Made by a program: the position numbers and the translations under genes
The notes under the pieces: generated by a model
Databases searched by the model: none
The model's input: the letters and a program-made list of their open reading frames with translations, nothing else
Told to the model about the DNA's origin: nothing
Shown here: piece by piece, positions 19,298 to 27,622 of the stretch
Layout: each line of letters begins with the position of its first letter
How positions within the stretch are numbered: the stretch's first letter is position 1
DNA from: an aff. Roholtiella sp. LEGE 12411
Lineage (GTDB): Bacteria > Cyanobacteriota > Cyanobacteriia > Cyanobacteriales > Nostocaceae
Direction: 5' to 3'
NCBI RefSeq assembly: GCF_015206995.1
Contig: NZ_JADEXR010000013.1
Span: forward strand, 1-64,000
Length of the DNA: 64,000 bases

Positions 19298-19391
19298 AGT
19301 ATTTAAAGTCTGAATAATTAATACTATTTGTATATTGTAGAGACGTGTAGACGCTCCGAGAGCGACTTCTCGTAAGAGTATAATCGCATCT

Positions 19392-20537
19392 TTACTCCTG
19401 TCTTTCTAACCGCCGAGAAGCCAATGACATCGAGTAACAAAATACCCAGTAAATTAATCCAATAAACAGATAAACTTCTGCATAACGACCAATAAATTGT
19501 GGTTGTGCCAAGATAGAACGGGCAATACCCGTGAGTTCCACCAATCCTACTAGAGATAATAGTGAAGTATCTTTAAATAAGCCGATAAACTGACCCACGA
19601 TCGCGGGAATAACTGCACGTAACGCTTGAGGTAGCACAACAAATATAACAACTAAAGGACTGTTGAGTCCCAGCGCTTTGGCGGCTTCAATCTGTCCGCG
19701 CGGGATTGCTTGGAGTCCGCCACGCACATTTTCTGCCATGTAAGCGGCGCTAAACAAAACTAGTCCAGCAATTGCTCGCACTACTCGATCTAAACGCACA
19801 TCTGCTGATAAAACTAACGGTAACATTACTTGAGCAAGAAACAGAATTCCAATCAGTGGTACTCCCCGGACGATTTCTATATACAGGATACTAAACCAAC
19901 GTACTACGGGCAGATTGCTCGTGCGTCCTAAAGCTAGTAAAACACCAATAGGAAAGGAAAGTACTATACTAACTGCTGCCATTAACAGAGTAAGTAGCAA
20001 ACCATTCCACAAATTGGTAGATACAGATTGCAAGCCAAATCCACCACCAATTAGCCACAAAATTACTGGAAAAGATAACAACCAGACTAGGGAAAGACAA
20101 GGGTTTATTACCTTAGCGAACTTTCCCCCAAACCAAAAAGCTGCTAATAGCAAAAGTGCAATTAATAGCAAACAGAGGCGAGATGTCAAATCCAACGGTA
20201 AAACAACCAACAGCACACCGATCATCAAAGCAAATAAACTAACTCTACGCCTTGTTAATTGTTGCTTTCCAAAAAACACACCCCAAGTTAATGCACTTAA
20301 AGTTGAAGCGATCGCTAGTACAATCCAAACTCGCCAATACAGTGCTTGAGGAAATCTCCCAACTAAAAATAAGCGTAAATTAACTTGAATTACTGCCCAT
20401 TGTGCTTGAGTTGTTGCCCAAATTAAAATTCCCTGTACTACCCAAAATAGCAACACCAAGCAAACAACAGTTAAAACGCTGTTATACCAAGTACTGAACA
20501 GATTTTTACGCAGCCACGAAAATTGATAATTAATCAT
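19392..20537 (-). CDS. natH: Amino acid ABC transporter permease (NatH/AapM-like)
   Basis: A 381-residue inner-membrane permease. The N-terminal 180 residues add three or four extra helices and long loops, as in AapM-type permeases; the conserved HisM/GlnP transport domain occupies about 180-375 with the ATPase-contact EAA loop [20 protein letters not shown] (about 282-301). It should pair with NatG. The operon order natF-natG-natH-bgtA matches the N-II neutral/acidic amino acid transporter of Anabaena. Confidence 0.87.
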   Translation of the reverse strand: MINYQFSWLRKNLFSTWYNSVLTVVCLVLLFWVVQGILIWATTQAQWAVIQVNLRLFLVGRFPQALYWRVWIVLAIASTLSALTWGVFFGKQQLTRRRVSLFALMIGVLLVVLPLDLTSRLCLLLIALLLLAAFWFGGKFAKVINPCLSLVWLLSFPVILWLIGGGFGLQSVSTNLWNGLLLTLLMAAVSIVLSFPIGVLLALGRTSNLPVVRWFSILYIEIVRGVPLIGILFLAQVMLPLVLSADVRLDRVVRAIAGLVLFSAAYMAENVRGGLQAIPRGQIEAAKALGLNSPLVVIFVVLPQALRAVIPAIVGQFIGLFKDTSLLSLVGLVELTGIARSILAQPQFIGRYAEVYLFIGLIYWVFCYSMSLASRRLERQE

Positions 20538-20568
20538 TAGTTATTATTCGTAATGCCTCATTCCCTAT

Positions 20569-21495
20569 TTATCTCTCCTGAATTTGTACAGTACGATTGA
20601 ACAAATTCATAATTAAAGAAATAGTCAAACTGAGAGTAAGATAGGTGAGAATAATCATTAACATGACTTCTACAGCTCTACCAGTTTGATTAAAGGTGGT
20701 AGAGGCGACAAAATAAACATCGGGGTAGCCGATCGCGATCGCTAAACTGGAATTTTTGGTCAAATTAAGATACTGACTTGTTAGTGGTGGAATGATCACC
20801 CGCAAGGCTTGGGGGAAAATCACCAACCGCATCACTAATCCTGGTTTTAACCCTAGCGATCGCCCTGCTTCCCATTGTCCTTTAGGTACTGACTGAATCC
20901 CGCCTCGAACAATTTCGGCAATAAATGCACCTGTGTAAAAAGTTAACCCCAGCAGCAAGGCTGAAAACTCTGGAGACAAAGTAAACCAAGGGAGTTCTAA
21001 ACCATTTTGACTAAGATCAATTAACCTCCAGAGGGAAATTTTATTTTCTGTTTTGGGAAAACCAAGGAAAACGGCAAAATACCAAAATAGCAATTGCAGC
21101 AGTAACGGTGTATTGCGGAAAATTTCCACGTAAACTATAGCAATATTCCGCACTAGCCAGTTGTCAGAAAGCCGAGCGATACCAGCACTTATACCCACAA
21201 TTGTCGTTAGGAAAATTCCTGCCACCGCTATCCGCAAAGAATTAATTAGTCCCACCCACAAAGCGCGACTGTAACTGTCAGTTGGTTTGTAGCTAATCAG
21301 CGTTTCGCCAATATCAAAAGACGCTTGCTGTTTAAGAAAATCAAATCCAAACTGAATTCCTAATTGCTGCAAATTACGGTTGAGATTGCCCCACAATATT
21401 GTGACTACAACCGCTACTATAAATACAGCAATGAGTTGCCCAGCAATATTCCAAAAACGTTTATCACGCCATATAGGCGGTTTTGAATTAGTCAT
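20569..21495 (-). CDS. natG: Amino acid ABC transporter permease (NatG/AapQ-like)
   Basis: A 308-residue permease with an N-terminal helix (about 17-36), a periplasmic segment, then the five-helix HisM-type domain. The EAA loop is QWEAGRSLGLKPGLVMRLVI (about 227-246). It forms the heteromeric channel with NatH. The start codon lies inside degenerate TGACTAA/TGACAAA repeats (21488-21515), so there is no Shine-Dalgarno sequence. Upstream, about 70 bases separate it from natF. Confidence 0.88.
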   Translation of the reverse strand: MTNSKPPIWRDKRFWNIAGQLIAVFIVAVVVTILWGNLNRNLQQLGIQFGFDFLKQQASFDIGETLISYKPTDSYSRALWVGLINSLRIAVAGIFLTTIVGISAGIARLSDNWLVRNIAIVYVEIFRNTPLLLQLLFWYFAVFLGFPKTENKISLWRLIDLSQNGLELPWFTLSPEFSALLLGLTFYTGAFIAEIVRGGIQSVPKGQWEAGRSLGLKPGLVMRLVIFPQALRVIIPPLTSQYLNLTKNSSLAIAIGYPDVYFVASTTFNQTGRAVEVMLMIILTYLTLSLTISLIMNLFNRTVQIQER

Positions 21496-21563
21496 TTGTC
21501 ATTGGTCATTTGCTATTAATTATTCTCTTCCACTCCCCCATTTTTCCACTCCCCCACTCCTCT

Positions 21564-22631
21564 TTACCGGAACGGCGGAGAATAGAGCAGTCCGCCTTTA
21601 GTCCAGAGTTGATTTTGACCGCGAGCTAGATTGAGTTTTGTTTTTGGGCCGAGGTTGCGATCGTAAATCTCGGCGTAGTTACCGACATGCTTAACTATTC
21701 TTGCTGCAAAGTCGTTTGTTAAGCCAAGTCCCTCACCAAGGTTGCCTTCTGTTCCTAAAAAACGCTTAATATCTGGGTCATTATTAGTGGTAAACTGTCC
21801 TAGATTCTGGGAATTAATCCCTAACTCTTCGGCTTTGACTAGGGAATAAACCACCCACTTAACAATATCACCCCACCTAGTGTCCCCTTTAGCAACTGCT
21901 GGTGCAAGGGGTTCTGAAGAAATGACTTCATTGAGAATTACGTTCTCTTCTGGTTTGGGTAAAATCGAACTCCGTGAAACTAAAGCGGAACGGTCGGCTG
22001 TAATGCCGTCACAACGACCTTCAGCATAAGTGGCAAAAGTGATATTAACGTCTTCAAAAACAACGGGTTTGTAGGTGATGCCCCGTTTTCGCATTTGGTC
22101 TGCTAAGTTCTGTTCAGTAGTAGTACCCGTTTGAACGCAGATAGCTTTATCTTTTAAGTCTGTTAGTGACTTAATGCTGCTACTTTTGCGAACCATTATG
22201 GCTTGTCCATCGTAAAAAACTACAGGCGCAAATTCTATACCTACTGAGGTATCACGACTCAGTGTCCAGGTAGTATTACGGCTAAGAATATCTACTTCTC
22301 CAGTTTGCAAAGCTGTAAACCGCTCTTTGGCATTAAGATTGCGAAATTCTACAGCATCTGGATTATCAAACAAAGCTGCTGCGATCGCACGGCAAACATC
22401 TACATCAATACCGCTATATTTACCGTCATTTCCCACAAAGCTAAACCCTGGTACTTCGCCACTGACACCACAAATGACCTGACCACGACTTTTAATAGTA
22501 TCCCAGCGATTTCGAGTTGCTTGTGTTCCAGGAGTGCTGGCTGTATTTGCTGTTTGTCCTGACTCGCCACTACAGGCAGTAATGACAAAGATTAGGGGTG
22601 CGATCGCTAAAATTAAAGCTGATTTACGCAT
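21564..22631 (-). CDS. natF: Amino acid ABC transporter substrate-binding lipoprotein (NatF/AapJ-like)
   Basis: A 355-residue periplasmic receptor. A lipoprotein signal peptide ends in the lipobox ITAC (cysteine at residue 20), followed by a Ser/Thr/Ala-rich linker and a type-3 solute-binding fold starting at residue 43: GVSGEVPGFSFVGNDGKYSG, IDVDVCRAIAAALF and AICVQTGTTTEQNLAD are characteristic. AapJ-like receptors bind neutral and acidic amino acids. First gene of the natFGH-bgtA operon. Confidence 0.9.
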   Translation of the reverse strand: MRKSALILAIAPLIFVITACSGESGQTANTASTPGTQATRNRWDTIKSRGQVICGVSGEVPGFSFVGNDGKYSGIDVDVCRAIAAALFDNPDAVEFRNLNAKERFTALQTGEVDILSRNTTWTLSRDTSVGIEFAPVVFYDGQAIMVRKSSSIKSLTDLKDKAICVQTGTTTEQNLADQMRKRGITYKPVVFEDVNITFATYAEGRCDGITADRSALVSRSSILPKPEENVILNEVISSEPLAPAVAKGDTRWGDIVKWVVYSLVKAEELGINSQNLGQFTTNNDPDIKRFLGTEGNLGEGLGLTNDFAARIVKHVGNYAEIYDRNLGPKTKLNLARGQNQLWTKGGLLYSPPFR

Positions 22632-23188
22632 AAACTGTCATGGATACTCAACAATAGAAAATTTGTTAGTCACTACAATCATTTAGTGAAAACAGTTTGA
22701 TGCTTGTAATATAAAACTTTTTCAGCCTCTGTGCTCTATTAATCTTTGCTTAAGAGGCGATTGAGGTTTTCAGTTATTTTCTTCAAAAGTCTTATATGGT
22801 ATATGGAACTTACCTTAAACTTGCTTTAGTTTATAAGGAGAATTTTAAATATTCTCTCTAAGCTTGATATAGTAATATGTGAATTTAGCTGATTAATTAA
22901 TATTAAAAATTAGGTTAGTTATAGAATTGTATTTGACTAATAATCAAGTCTTGATAACTCTAAATATAATTACAGTATTTTTTTGCTGGTTACATCACAT
23001 AACTTTCCAAGAGTTGAGACAGACAATGCAAAATCTGGTTTGCTCCTCCAAACGAATCATTAAATAAGCATCAGATCCATTGCATATTTCCAAAACAAGA
23101 GAAGTAGCGACACCAACCTAAGCAACTGCCACTAGCAGGTTAAACTAGGTCTGGTAACAGTTGCTCCACCGTTCCTTATGAGGCTTTT
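22632..23188. other. Divergent gap between natF and the YbjN gene
   Basis: An AT-rich region of about 550 bases without a convincing gene. It should carry the natF promoter (leftward) and the YbjN promoter (rightward). GTA-N9-TAC at 22799-22813 nearly fits an NtcA site but the spacer is one base too long. Nothing else is recognised. Confidence 0.45.
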
Positions 23189-23746
23189 ATGGGAGCTAAT
23201 CTGAAACAGATTGCCAAGTACTTAGATAACCTTGGTTGGGACTACCGTTTTGATGATGAAGAAGACCGTATTGTAACAGGGGTGGAAGCTGATAACCTAG
23301 AAGACTTCCTAATAGTTGTCCAGTTAGACGAAGAGGGGAAATTTTTCCGGGTATTTGCCCCTCAAGTTCTGTCAGGAATTCAAGACCATCCTTACAAGGG
23401 AGCTATCCTACAGACAATGCTGGCCATTTCTTGGGAAACTAAAATGCTGCAATGGGAATATGACCCATCTGATGGCGAAATCCGGGCCATTATTGAGTTT
23501 CCTTTAGAAGACTCGATTCTCACAGAAAGACAATTTCACCGTTGTCTGAGTGGGTTAATTCAGATTGTTGACAGCATAGCGATACCTCGGCTGAAAGAGG
23601 TGATGGAAACAGGTGAAGATCCGGGAAATCTAGAACTTGGGGAAAGATTATTACTCAGTATTCAGGAAGAAGCTCCAGGATTACTAGATCTTCTGGAAAA
23701 AGCAATGGAAGCGCGGAAAAAGCGAGGAAGTTTTCCTAGCGAGTGA
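23189..23746 (+). CDS. YbjN domain-containing protein
   Basis: A 185-residue acidic protein with the YbjN fold, related to type III secretion chaperones: IAKYLDNLGWDYRFDDEEDR at the N-terminus, then hydrophobic strands (FLIVVQLDEEGKFFRVFAPQ) and helices with AILQTMLAISWETKMLQWEY (about 72-91). Cyanobacterial members are highly conserved but uncharacterised; a chaperone or adaptor role is a family-level guess. It has its own start after a 550-base gap and precedes the DUF3318 gene by 77 bases. Confidence 0.78.
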   Translation: MGANLKQIAKYLDNLGWDYRFDDEEDRIVTGVEADNLEDFLIVVQLDEEGKFFRVFAPQVLSGIQDHPYKGAILQTMLAISWETKMLQWEYDPSDGEIRAIIEFPLEDSILTERQFHRCLSGLIQIVDSIAIPRLKEVMETGEDPGNLELGERLLLSIQEEAPGLLDLLEKAMEARKKRGSFPSE

Positions 23747-23823
23747 GGCAGATCATCACTGAAATAGCTATACTCCAAAGTGATACCCTCACTATATACT
23801 GAATTTTTCTAGGGCTGGATTTT

Positions 23824-24468
23824 ATGACATCCTATGCAACCTCCTCTGCCAAAGCGGAAATGAGTGAACTCCGGCGGTTGAAAGGCTTACTACCGCCAGA
23901 ATTGCAGAGCTGGGTCACGGTTGAAGGCACAACTGAGGTCAATCCACCCCTGATCCGTAGCGAAGAAATTGGTAAAGACCAGGTAGAAATTCAAATTGAC
24001 CTGGTGAAATGGGATGCCCTCGCAATGGATCAGCGTAATCTGCTGTTCTGGCATGAAGTCGCCCGCGTGCAAAATGACACGATTCCTAAAGATGGTTGGG
24101 AAATGGCAGCACTAGCGATCGGTTTAGGTGGTGCTGTCGGTGAGTTGTGGGTACAAGATGGATTGCTACTGGTGTTAGCTTTGGCGCTGTGTGGTGTGTC
24201 AGGCTGGCGACTCTATCAAAAGAATAATGGGGGCAAGCAGCTCACAGAATTGGTCGATGCTGATGAAAAAGCGATCGCCTTAGCAACTCGTTTTGGTTAT
24301 AGCCTTCCCAATGCCTACAAAAGTCTGGGTAGCGCCTTGAAAACCCTGATCGATGACACTCCTAGCAAGCGCCAGCGGTCTAAATACGAAGCCAGACTAT
24401 CTGCCCTCAAACGTAGTGCCAATAAGGTAAAAGCTAAATCCAGGACTACATCTGAGGGCGGTCTGTAG
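23824..24468 (+). CDS. DUF3318 domain-containing protein
   Basis: A 214-residue cyanobacterial protein. The cytosolic N-terminal part contains LRRLKGLLPPELQSWVTVEG (about 16-35) and the HEVARVQND block (about 77-85); a hydrophobic hairpin follows at about 94-130 (MAALAIGLGGAVGELWVQDG, LLLVLALALCGVSGW); the C-terminus is basic (KRQRSKYEARLSALKRSANK). The HExA-like sequence is suggestive of a peptidase but lacks a complete HExxH. Function unknown. Confidence 0.75.
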   Translation: MTSYATSSAKAEMSELRRLKGLLPPELQSWVTVEGTTEVNPPLIRSEEIGKDQVEIQIDLVKWDALAMDQRNLLFWHEVARVQNDTIPKDGWEMAALAIGLGGAVGELWVQDGLLLVLALALCGVSGWRLYQKNNGGKQLTELVDADEKAIALATRFGYSLPNAYKSLGSALKTLIDDTPSKRQRSKYEARLSALKRSANKVKAKSRTTSEGGL

Positions 24469-24481
24469 AAATCAGAAACTA

Positions 24482-24500
24482 GGGTGGGCAATGCTCACCC
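24482..24500 (+). terminator. Hairpin after the DUF3318 gene
   Basis: GGGTGGGC pairs with GCTCACCC (one G-U) around an AAT loop, 13 bases after the stop codon. There is no T run behind it, so it may be a weak terminator or an RNA-stabilising hairpin. Confidence 0.45.
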
Positions 24501-24514
24501 GACAAAATATTTGA

Positions 24515-24640
24515 TTACTCCTCAATAGCCTTAACTGCCGCTTCAGACATCTTTGCTGGCGGTACGAATCCCTTTAACTCCTCACTGGTGGCTTTAAAAG
24601 AGAAAGGTATGTAGAGATCAAAGCTTGTCCTAAAGGACAA
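24515..24640 (-). pseudogene. Short unrecognised coding-like remnant
   Basis: The minus strand has a 41-codon open frame ending in FVPPAKMSEAAVKAIEE-stop and containing DLYIPFSFKATSEELKG. Composition looks like the C-terminal tail of a real protein, but there is no good start codon and a stop lies just upstream. I do not recognise the parent family. Confidence 0.25.
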
Positions 24641-24716
24641 CCGTGATCAATAAAACTTGGTTTTTTTGGTTTTTCCTTGATTCCATCTTTGTCAAACTGA
24701 AACTTAAGCGAGACTT

Positions 24717-25514
24717 TTATAGCTGGTTGAGCATTTTATGTGTCTGAGGGATCACACGTACTTGCTTGACAAATCGCTTCATTAAAGCCTGCCACATCAA
24801 AACTTGCTCAGGAGAAGGGGCAAGTACAGGTATTGGAGTAAATTGTTCAGAGGCTGCCAAAGGCGTAACAGGTTGTAGAAATACTGGAACGTCTTGACTT
24901 ACGGCTGCTACCAACAAAGCTGAGCGTTCCAATTCAACTGGATCTGTCTGGTGAGACACAATTATCTTTACAAAAAAGTTTAAATGTGATTCATGACATA
25001 ATTGAAGAAATTTTGTATGTTCTTGCCAATGACTTTCACCGCTGACACTAGGCAGTTTCAAATCCATACCTACAGAGTCTAAGTAGGGAAGAATCATAGC
25101 CAGTTGTTCTGGGCGATGTCCGCCGGTTTCTAGGTATATAGGTAGACCAGTTGTGGCTCGGATTTGGGGTAGAAATTGCCTCAAGAATGGAGCATGAAGA
25201 AGTGGTTCGCCCCCAGTTAAGCTAATGCTATCGTGTAGACAAGGTAAATTTTGCCTTTCAACGAATTCTATTAATATGGGTAGTGGGACAGGATTAGAGT
25301 AAATTTCAAAGTCGCGCGATCCAGGCGATCGCTCTATCCTACAGGTAGCGGGTGCATTCCAAGTGTTGGCACTGTCACAAAAGTGACAGCGCAAGTCACA
25401 AAGAGCAAAACGAATAAAAATCTGACGCGTCCCTACATTCAGTCCTTCCCCTTGAATGGCAGAAAATACCTCTACCAGGCGTGCAGTGGGTGTAATCGTA
25501 GTTTTAGAAATCAT
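24717..25514 (-). CDS. queE: 7-carboxy-7-deazaguanine synthase QueE (radical SAM)
   Basis: A 265-residue radical SAM enzyme of queuosine biosynthesis that converts 6-carboxytetrahydropterin to 7-carboxy-7-deazaguanine. N-terminal VEVFSAIQGEGLNVGTRQIF is the QueE signature, followed by the cluster motif C-D-L-R-C-H-F-C (C-x3-C-x2-C, about 38-45) and the SAM-binding SLTGGEPLLH (about 98-107). The segment CRIERSPGSRDFEIYSNPVP (about 57-76) is longer than in short QueE proteins and its DNA contains a HIP1 site. An 18-base palindrome lies 10 bases upstream of the start. Confidence 0.88.
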   Translation of the reverse strand: MISKTTITPTARLVEVFSAIQGEGLNVGTRQIFIRFALCDLRCHFCDSANTWNAPATCRIERSPGSRDFEIYSNPVPLPILIEFVERQNLPCLHDSISLTGGEPLLHAPFLRQFLPQIRATTGLPIYLETGGHRPEQLAMILPYLDSVGMDLKLPSVSGESHWQEHTKFLQLCHESHLNFFVKIIVSHQTDPVELERSALLVAAVSQDVPVFLQPVTPLAASEQFTPIPVLAPSPEQVLMWQALMKRFVKQVRVIPQTHKMLNQL

Positions 25515-25523
25515 TTGAGGAGA

Positions 25524-25541
25524 GCAACGCGATCGCGTTGC
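25524..25541. promoter_or_regulatory. 18-base perfect palindrome upstream of queE
   Basis: GCAACGCGATCGCGTTGC is self-complementary over its full length and contains a HIP1 core. It begins 10 bases before the queE start codon. It may only be an extended HIP1 site, but the position would suit an operator or an RNA hairpin covering the ribosome binding site. Confidence 0.4.
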
Positions 25542-25562
25542 GTCGGCACAACAGCAAGTATA

Positions 25563-25617
25563 TTTTTTGGCTTCTGTTCTTTTTTTGGCTTCTGTTCTTT
25601 TTTTGGCTTCTTGTTCT
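25563..25617. repeat. Three tandem copies of an 18-19 base unit
   Basis: The unit TTTTTTTGGCTTCTGTTC occurs three times in a row, the last with one inserted T (CTTCTTGTTC). The minus strand reads GAACAGAAGCCAAAAAAA. It lies between queE and the STAS-sugar transferase gene, about 50 bases upstream of queE. Confidence 0.85.
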
Positions 25618-25747
25618 ATTGTGAATCGTCGCTAGCGATATCCAATCCCACCCCAAGCAACTAGCGTTTAGTCCTTATTCCTACTGATTTAACATCAGGT
25701 TAGGCAATGTTTTAGGACAAAATAATGTTTGGCAGCTTACATTATAC

Positions 25748-26797
25748 ATGGCAACGAAAGTGCAGAGCTTCATGACTAGCCAACCCATTGAGGTAGATTT
25801 TCCAGTTAGTTCCCTAAACGACACGGCTATTGTGCAGGTGCCCGCACGGTTGAGCGTGCTGGAGGCTGTAGGCTTTAAGCAAACCTGCCAAGGCTTAACC
25901 CAATCCAATTCACATCCTAAGTACATCATTATTGACTTTCACCAAACTACTTTTATGGATAGTAGTGGTTTAGGTGCTCTGGTAAGTAATTTTAAATACG
26001 CTCAGGAAAAAGGAATTGTATTAATACTGCGGAATGTTACCCCTCAGGTAATGTCAGTCTTAAAACTCACAGGATTGGATCAGGTTTTTTCTATTGAGTC
26101 TATTGGCGATGTGTCTCTAGTAAAACAAGAAAATATCGTAGATGTACGGAAAACATCTTCGCGTCAAGTAGAGCAGTTACCCACTACTCATCCTTCTGTG
26201 GGTTCATGGATGAAACGGTTTATAGACATTATTGGGTCACTAGTAGGCTTAGTTATTACTGGAGTCTTGTTGATTCCAATTGCGATCGCTATTCAAATAG
26301 ATGATCCTGGCCCACTTTTCTTTTGTCAAACCCGCTGTGGTTGGATGGGGAAACGTTTTGAGATTTGGAAATTCCGCTCCATGTGTGTAGATGCAGAAGC
26401 GAAGAAATCTCAAGTCAAAAACCAAGTGCAAGGCGCCTTTTTCAAAAACGAGAACGATCCCAGAATTACGCAGGTAGGGCGTTTTTTACGGCGAACTAGC
26501 CTGGATGAATTGCCTCAATTTTGGAACGTCCTGAAAGGAGAAATGAGTTTAGTAGGCACTAGACCACCCACACCTGATGAAGTGGAACGCTATGAAGTAC
26601 CGGAGTGGCAACGTTTAGATGTTAAACCCGGTATGACTGGCGAATGGCAAGTGAATGGTCGATCTACAGTACGTAGTTTTGAGGATGTAATTCGGCTGGA
26701 TTTACAGTATCAACAAAATTGGAGTTTAATGTACGATTTAAAGCTGATCTTCAAAACAGTAGCTATCTTATTTCACAGAAATAGCGGCGCTGTTTAG
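25748..26797 (+). CDS. STAS domain fused to a membrane sugar transferase
   Basis: A 349-residue fusion. Residues about 15-125 are a STAS (anti-sigma factor antagonist) domain with the phosphorylatable-serine motif FMDSSGLGALVSNFK (about 74-88). Residues about 150-349 are a WcaJ-type polyisoprenyl-phosphate sugar transferase: one membrane helix (FIDIIGSLVGLVITGVLLIP), the DPGP-F region, WKFRSMCVDAEAK, the RRTSLDELPQFWNVLKGEMS block, LVGTRPPTPDEV and PGMTGEWQVNGRS. It would start a lipid-linked exopolysaccharide repeat unit. In Anabaena, glycosyltransferases of this type outside the HEP island help build heterocyst envelope polysaccharide, so such a role is possible but unproven. Confidence 0.85.
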   Translation: MATKVQSFMTSQPIEVDFPVSSLNDTAIVQVPARLSVLEAVGFKQTCQGLTQSNSHPKYIIIDFHQTTFMDSSGLGALVSNFKYAQEKGIVLILRNVTPQVMSVLKLTGLDQVFSIESIGDVSLVKQENIVDVRKTSSRQVEQLPTTHPSVGSWMKRFIDIIGSLVGLVITGVLLIPIAIAIQIDDPGPLFFCQTRCGWMGKRFEIWKFRSMCVDAEAKKSQVKNQVQGAFFKNENDPRITQVGRFLRRTSLDELPQFWNVLKGEMSLVGTRPPTPDEVERYEVPEWQRLDVKPGMTGEWQVNGRSTVRSFEDVIRLDLQYQQNWSLMYDLKLIFKTVAILFHRNSGAV

Positions 26798-26859
26798 CTT
26801 ATTAAGCTTGTTTGCAATTGATTGCTAACTCCTAACACCCATAATAATTATTGGGTACG

Positions 26860-26882
26860 CCCAAGCCCACAAGGGGCTTGGG
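26860..26882 (+). terminator. Hairpin after the STAS-sugar transferase gene
   Basis: CCCAAGCCC and GGGCTTGGG form a perfect 9-base stem with a 5-base loop, about 60 bases after the stop codon. No T run follows directly, so it is a plausible but not textbook terminator. Confidence 0.5.
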
Positions 26883-27622
26883 TAAACATCAAACTTTATT
26901 ACAACAATTTTATAAAGATATTTTTTCAATTTCTGCTTATTTAAAAATTTACCAAGATAAAACTTTACCACTTCCTGTATTTGTTGATTAGGCTTTAACT
27001 ATTTATTTGTGTAATTATTTAATTTTTGATTTTCTTCAATTAGCCTCTCATTATGTAATAGGGTTCAATTAAAAGCTAAAAACCTAACTAAAGTAGGTTT
27101 AATTGAGGCAGCAAACCCAACCTTACTCAAACATCTATTGAGTTTTGTTTATACTTTACTAAACATAAAACTTTTATTAATTGAACTGTGTTGCCTTATC
27201 ATCAAGCTCTGCAAGAGTAAGCACGAAATACAATATATTTTTCTCTGAAGTTCCTAAATAAATTTAGAAAATTCTTGATTTTGAATTTATCCCAATTAAA
27301 AAAAGAATGTGACAGATAGAGATATTACATTGCAACGTTTCTACTAAATTCATTACTGCTGAAAATTTATTTAACTAATAAACATAGTGTTTATACTTAA
27401 AAATAAATTATAAATAAACACTTAAGCCATTACTTAGATAGTAAAAAAATATTACCGCTACTGAAATACTTAATATCAAATTTTACTCAATCTTCAACTA
27501 AAATCCCTGACATTAAAAGAGTCTGAAGACACAATTAAATATAGGAGCTTCCAAGCGCCAAACGATATTTAAAAAAATATTGTCATTGAATAAAAAATCG
27601 AGGTACTTCCGACTTATTATTT
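26883..27622. other. Long AT-rich gap upstream of the WcaI-like gene
   Basis: About 740 bases, very AT-rich. A plus-strand frame ending at about 26992 reads YKDIFSISAYLKIYQDKTLP and then LPVFVD-stop, which looks coding-like but is short, lacks a good start and matches no family I know. The remainder holds no visible gene, and is likely a long promoter/leader region for the glycosyltransferase at 27623. Confidence 0.45.

Noticed and set aside
22799-22813. GTA...TAC as a possible NtcA site upstream of natF
   Set aside because: The spacer is 9 bases, not the 8 required by the NtcA consensus, and no -10 box lies at the proper distance.
25524-25541. preQ1 riboswitch upstream of queE
   Set aside because: The palindrome is a simple inverted repeat without the C-rich loop and A-rich tail expected for a preQ1 aptamer.
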